DNA from: an uncultured Duncaniella sp.
GTDB lineage: Bacteria; Bacteroidota; Bacteroidia; Bacteroidales; Muribaculaceae
Direction of reading: 5' to 3'
DNA: 17,447 bases
Assembly: GCA_910588795.1 (NCBI GenBank)
Contig: CAJURI010000049.1
Location: 1-17,447, forward strand
Position 1 is the first letter of the stretch, and the number at the start of each line of letters is the position of its first letter. Both the position numbers and the translations under genes were made by a program. This document shows, piece after piece, positions 15,146-17,447 of the stretch. Under the pieces are notes generated by a model. That model did no database searches and had not been told where the DNA came from. It saw only the letters and a list, made by a program, of their open reading frames with translations.

Positions 15146-16276
15146 ATGGATTTCGTACTACAGTCCACCGCACCCGGCAGCAATGCGCGTGCCGGGCTTA
15201 TAACCACCGGCCACGGCACTATCGAGACACCTATATTTATGCCTGTGGGCACTCTCGGCAGTGTCAAGGCTGTGCATCAGCATGAGTTGCGCGATGATGT
15301 CAAGGCCCAGATAATCCTTGGCAACACTTATCATCTCTACCTGCGTCCGGGCATAGACATTCTCGAAAAGGCCGGAGGGCTTCACAAGTTCAACGGCTGG
15401 GACCGTCCCATACTGACTGACAGCGGCGGCTATCAGGTGTTTTCACTTGCAGCCAACCGCAAGCTTACCGAGGAGGGGGCGTGGTTCAGGTCGCATATCG
15501 ACGGATCGAAACACCTGTTCACACCCGAAAGCGTGGTGGATATAGAACGCAGCATCGGTGCCGACATCATGATGGCTCTTGACGAGTGTCCTCCCGGCAC
15601 GGCCGACATGGACTACGCACGCAAATCGCTGCGACTTACGCAGCGGTGGCTTGAGCGCGGATGGAAGCGTTACAAGGAGACCGAAGGCCTGTATGGTTAC
15701 AGCCAGGCCTATTTCCCTATAGTGCAGGGCGTGGTGTATCCCCAGTTGCGTCGTGATGCAGCGAAGCATGTGGCCGATCTTGGAGCTGACGGAAATGCCA
15801 TAGGCGGACTCGCGGTGGGAGAGCCTACCGAGGTGATGTACGAGATGATAGAGGTGGTGAACGAGATACTTCCTGCCGACAAACCACGCTACCTTATGGG
15901 TGTTGGGACTCCGGCCAATATCCTCGAGGCTATCGACCGGGGTGTGGACATGATGGACTGCGTGATGCCGACGCGCAACGGGCGCAACGGCATGCTCTTT
16001 ACCGCTCACGGTGTCATGAATATGCGCAACCGCAAGTGGGCCGATGATTTCTCTCCCATACAGGAGGACGGCCCATCCTACGTGGACCGGGCATATTCCA
16101 AGGCCTATCTGCGCCACCTGTTCATAGCTGACGAGATCCTTGCCATGCAGATCGCATCCATCCACAATCTCGCTTTCTACCTGTGGCTCGTAGGTGAGGC
16201 CCGTAAACATATTCTGGCCGGTGATTTCAAGGTGTGGAAAACCGGAATGGTAGAACGTGTGACAAGACGACTGTAA
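15146..16276 (+). CDS. tgt: tRNA-guanine transglycosylase (queuine tRNA-ribosyltransferase)
   Basis: The 376-residue TIM-barrel enzyme exchanges the wobble guanine of tRNAs with GUN anticodons for a queuosine precursor. The catalytic acids are present: D92 in LTDSGGYQVFS (90-100) and the nucleophile D271 in MMDCVMPTRNGR (269-280). DECPP (146-150) and IVQG (192-195) line the pocket. The usual CxCxxC zinc-binding cysteines, expected just before SKAYLRHL (318-325), are absent: the segment reads QEDGPSYVDRAY (306-317). The histidine of the site remains (H340 in IHNLAFY). Length is otherwise normal. The start ATG 15146 is 37 bp after the FKBP gene, and the permease follows after 22 bp. Confidence 0.96.
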   Translation: MDFVLQSTAPGSNARAGLITTGHGTIETPIFMPVGTLGSVKAVHQHELRDDVKAQIILGNTYHLYLRPGIDILEKAGGLHKFNGWDRPILTDSGGYQVFSLAANRKLTEEGAWFRSHIDGSKHLFTPESVVDIERSIGADIMMALDECPPGTADMDYARKSLRLTQRWLERGWKRYKETEGLYGYSQAYFPIVQGVVYPQLRRDAAKHVADLGADGNAIGGLAVGEPTEVMYEMIEVVNEILPADKPRYLMGVGTPANILEAIDRGVDMMDCVMPTRNGRNGMLFTAHGVMNMRNRKWADDFSPIQEDGPSYVDRAYSKAYLRHLFIADEILAMQIASIHNLAFYLWLVGEARKHILAGDFKVWKTGMVERVTRRL

Positions 16277-16298
16277 AACCCATTCAGACAGCCCTTAT

Positions 16299-17369
16299 AT
16301 GAAAATTCTCGATTGGTACATCATACGCAAGTTCCTCGGGACCTATGTGTTCGCGATATTCCTAATACTGGCGATCACAGTGATGTTTGACATCAACGAG
16401 AAGCTTGACGCGTTTCTGAAGGCTCCGCTTAAAGCCACCATCTTTGATTATTTCCTGAATTTTCTGCCGTATTTCGCCAATCAGTTCAGCCCGCTGTTCA
16501 CGTTTATCGCAGTCATATTCTTCACGTCCAAGCTGGCTGACAACTCGGAGATCATAGCCATGCTCTCCACCGGAATGAGTTATCGCAGGCTGTTGAGGCC
16601 CTATCTGGTCAGTGCCACTGTGATAGCCGCGCTCACATATGTGCTGAGTGCCTATATCATACCTCCGGCCAATGTAAAGCGCATAGACTATACCAATACT
16701 TATGTCAAGAACAAGCGTGTGGACTATGGCACCAATATCCAGCTTCAGGTGGCAAAAGGGGAGATAGCTTACATGTCGCGTTACGACAATCTGCAGAAGA
16801 CCGGCTATAAGTTCTCGCTCGAACGTTTTGACGGCAAGACCCTTGTGTCGCGTCTCACGGCCCAGTCGATACGCTGGGACACGCTGCATCAGTGGACAGT
16901 GAGGAATTACATGATACGCGATTTTGACGGGCAGCGTGAGAAGATACGCCGTGGCAACCGCCTTGACACTATAATACCGATAGAGCCGCGCGATTTTCTT
17001 ATTTCCAAGAATGATCAGGAGATGCTCACATCGCCTGCGCTCACCGAGTATATCGACCGTCAGAAGGAGAGAGGTGTGGCCAATATCAAGTCGTTTGAGA
17101 TCGAGAAGCACAGGCGTTATGCCATGACGGCCGCCGCGTTCATCCTTACAGTGATAGGCATGTCGCTTTCATCAAAGAAAGTCAAGGGCGGCATGGGTGT
17201 AAACATAGGCATAGGACTGGTGCTTAGTTTCAGCTATATACTTTTCATGACGGTTACATCCACATTTGCCGTGTCGGGCTACACCTCACCTATGATCGCC
17301 ATGTGGATTCCGAACATACTGTACATCTTCATAGCGATATTCCTGTATTACCGGGCTTCGCACGGCTGA
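16299..17369 (+). CDS. LptF/LptG-type permease (YjgP/YjgQ family)
   Basis: The 356-residue inner-membrane protein belongs to the permease half of the LptBFG exporter that lifts lipopolysaccharide from the inner membrane. Predicted membrane segments lie at about 12-30, 52-76, 103-121, 274-291, 302-320 and 330-351. The soluble part between them (about 125-265) is the periplasmic beta-jellyroll domain, which is the usual 3+3 layout. The N-terminal ILDWYIIRKFLGTY (3-16) is typical. Whether it is the LptF or the LptG type cannot be decided here. The gap to tgt is 22 bp, and the pairing with tgt is likely an operon. The gene ends 78 bp before the right edge. Confidence 0.9.
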   Translation: MKILDWYIIRKFLGTYVFAIFLILAITVMFDINEKLDAFLKAPLKATIFDYFLNFLPYFANQFSPLFTFIAVIFFTSKLADNSEIIAMLSTGMSYRRLLRPYLVSATVIAALTYVLSAYIIPPANVKRIDYTNTYVKNKRVDYGTNIQLQVAKGEIAYMSRYDNLQKTGYKFSLERFDGKTLVSRLTAQSIRWDTLHQWTVRNYMIRDFDGQREKIRRGNRLDTIIPIEPRDFLISKNDQEMLTSPALTEYIDRQKERGVANIKSFEIEKHRRYAMTAAAFILTVIGMSLSSKKVKGGMGVNIGIGLVLSFSYILFMTVTSTFAVSGYTSPMIAMWIPNILYIFIAIFLYYRASHG

Positions 17370-17447
17370 TTTAGAGGCTGTTCTTATTTATATTTATTAC
17401 TGTCCGCTAAAGTTTTTTGAGCAGTTGAAAAATTAGGGCTGGCACCT
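17370..17447. other. Non-coding right edge
   Basis: The last 78 bases carry no gene. They are AT-rich with runs of T and end in a more GC-rich GGGCTGGCACCT. No terminator stem is clear. The edge could be the end of an insertion sequence, but only a fragment is visible and this cannot be tested here. Confidence 0.4.

Noticed and set aside
15443..16210. 255-residue antisense frame inside tgt
   Set aside because: Shadow of tgt, rich in His and Val with no domain.
16362..17111. 249-residue antisense frame inside the permease gene
   Set aside because: Shadow of a gene with clear membrane topology on the + strand.
1..17447. CRISPR array, tRNA or rRNA genes, prophage, toxin-antitoxin or defence genes
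   Set aside because: No regularly spaced repeats, no tRNA-like cloverleaf seen by eye, and every convincing frame is assigned to a housekeeping, envelope or unknown single gene.

Overview
The window looks like chromosomal DNA from a Bacteroidales bacterium, probably close to Muribaculaceae or Bacteroides. Five intergenic TAnnTTTG boxes, the Bacteroidota -7 promoter consensus, sit just upstream of genes. Strong Shine-Dalgarno sites are scarce. Several proteins have Bacteroidota traits: a eukaryote-like single-chain glycyl-tRNA synthetase, a queuine transglycosylase without the usual zinc cysteines, and many lipoproteins. The family placement is inference. Most of the window is housekeeping and cell-envelope genes, and I found no CRISPR array, prophage, toxin-antitoxin or defence system.

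Layout. 1-390: a GC-rich stretch (about 65% in 1-180 by hand count) holding an 18-bp sequence repeated 75 bp apart, then an AT-rich leader with a promoter. 391-4188 (+): GDP-L-fucose synthase, a class A penicillin-binding protein, and a 125-residue protein of unknown function, closed by a hairpin at 4185-4227. 4276-6463: two divergently transcribed glycosyltransferases (GT4 on -, GT2 on +) sharing an intergenic region with a -7 box on each strand. 6486-7379 (+): a cyclophilin-type lipoprotein, meeting a DUF6155-like gene on - at a hairpin (7441-7483). 8155-12147 (-): DsbD and a RelA/SpoT-family protein whose synthetase domain looks degenerate. 12370-17369 (+): glycyl-tRNA synthetase, LemA lipoprotein, FKBP-type lipoprotein, tRNA-guanine transglycosylase, and an LptF/LptG-type permease, closely spaced from LemA onward. 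17370-17447 is non-coding.

How they fit together. The glycosyltransferases, fucose synthase, PBP and LptF/G permease all serve the cell surface (glycan, peptidoglycan and lipopolysaccharide). DsbD, the cyclophilin and the FKBP form a periplasmic protein-folding theme. The RSH protein, GlyS and Tgt serve translation and the stringent response. The most interesting points are the RSH protein with an apparently intact hydrolase but altered synthetase, the GC-rich repeat at the left edge, the missing zinc cysteines in Tgt, and the unknown gene behind the PBP. None of these amounts to a clear new system.
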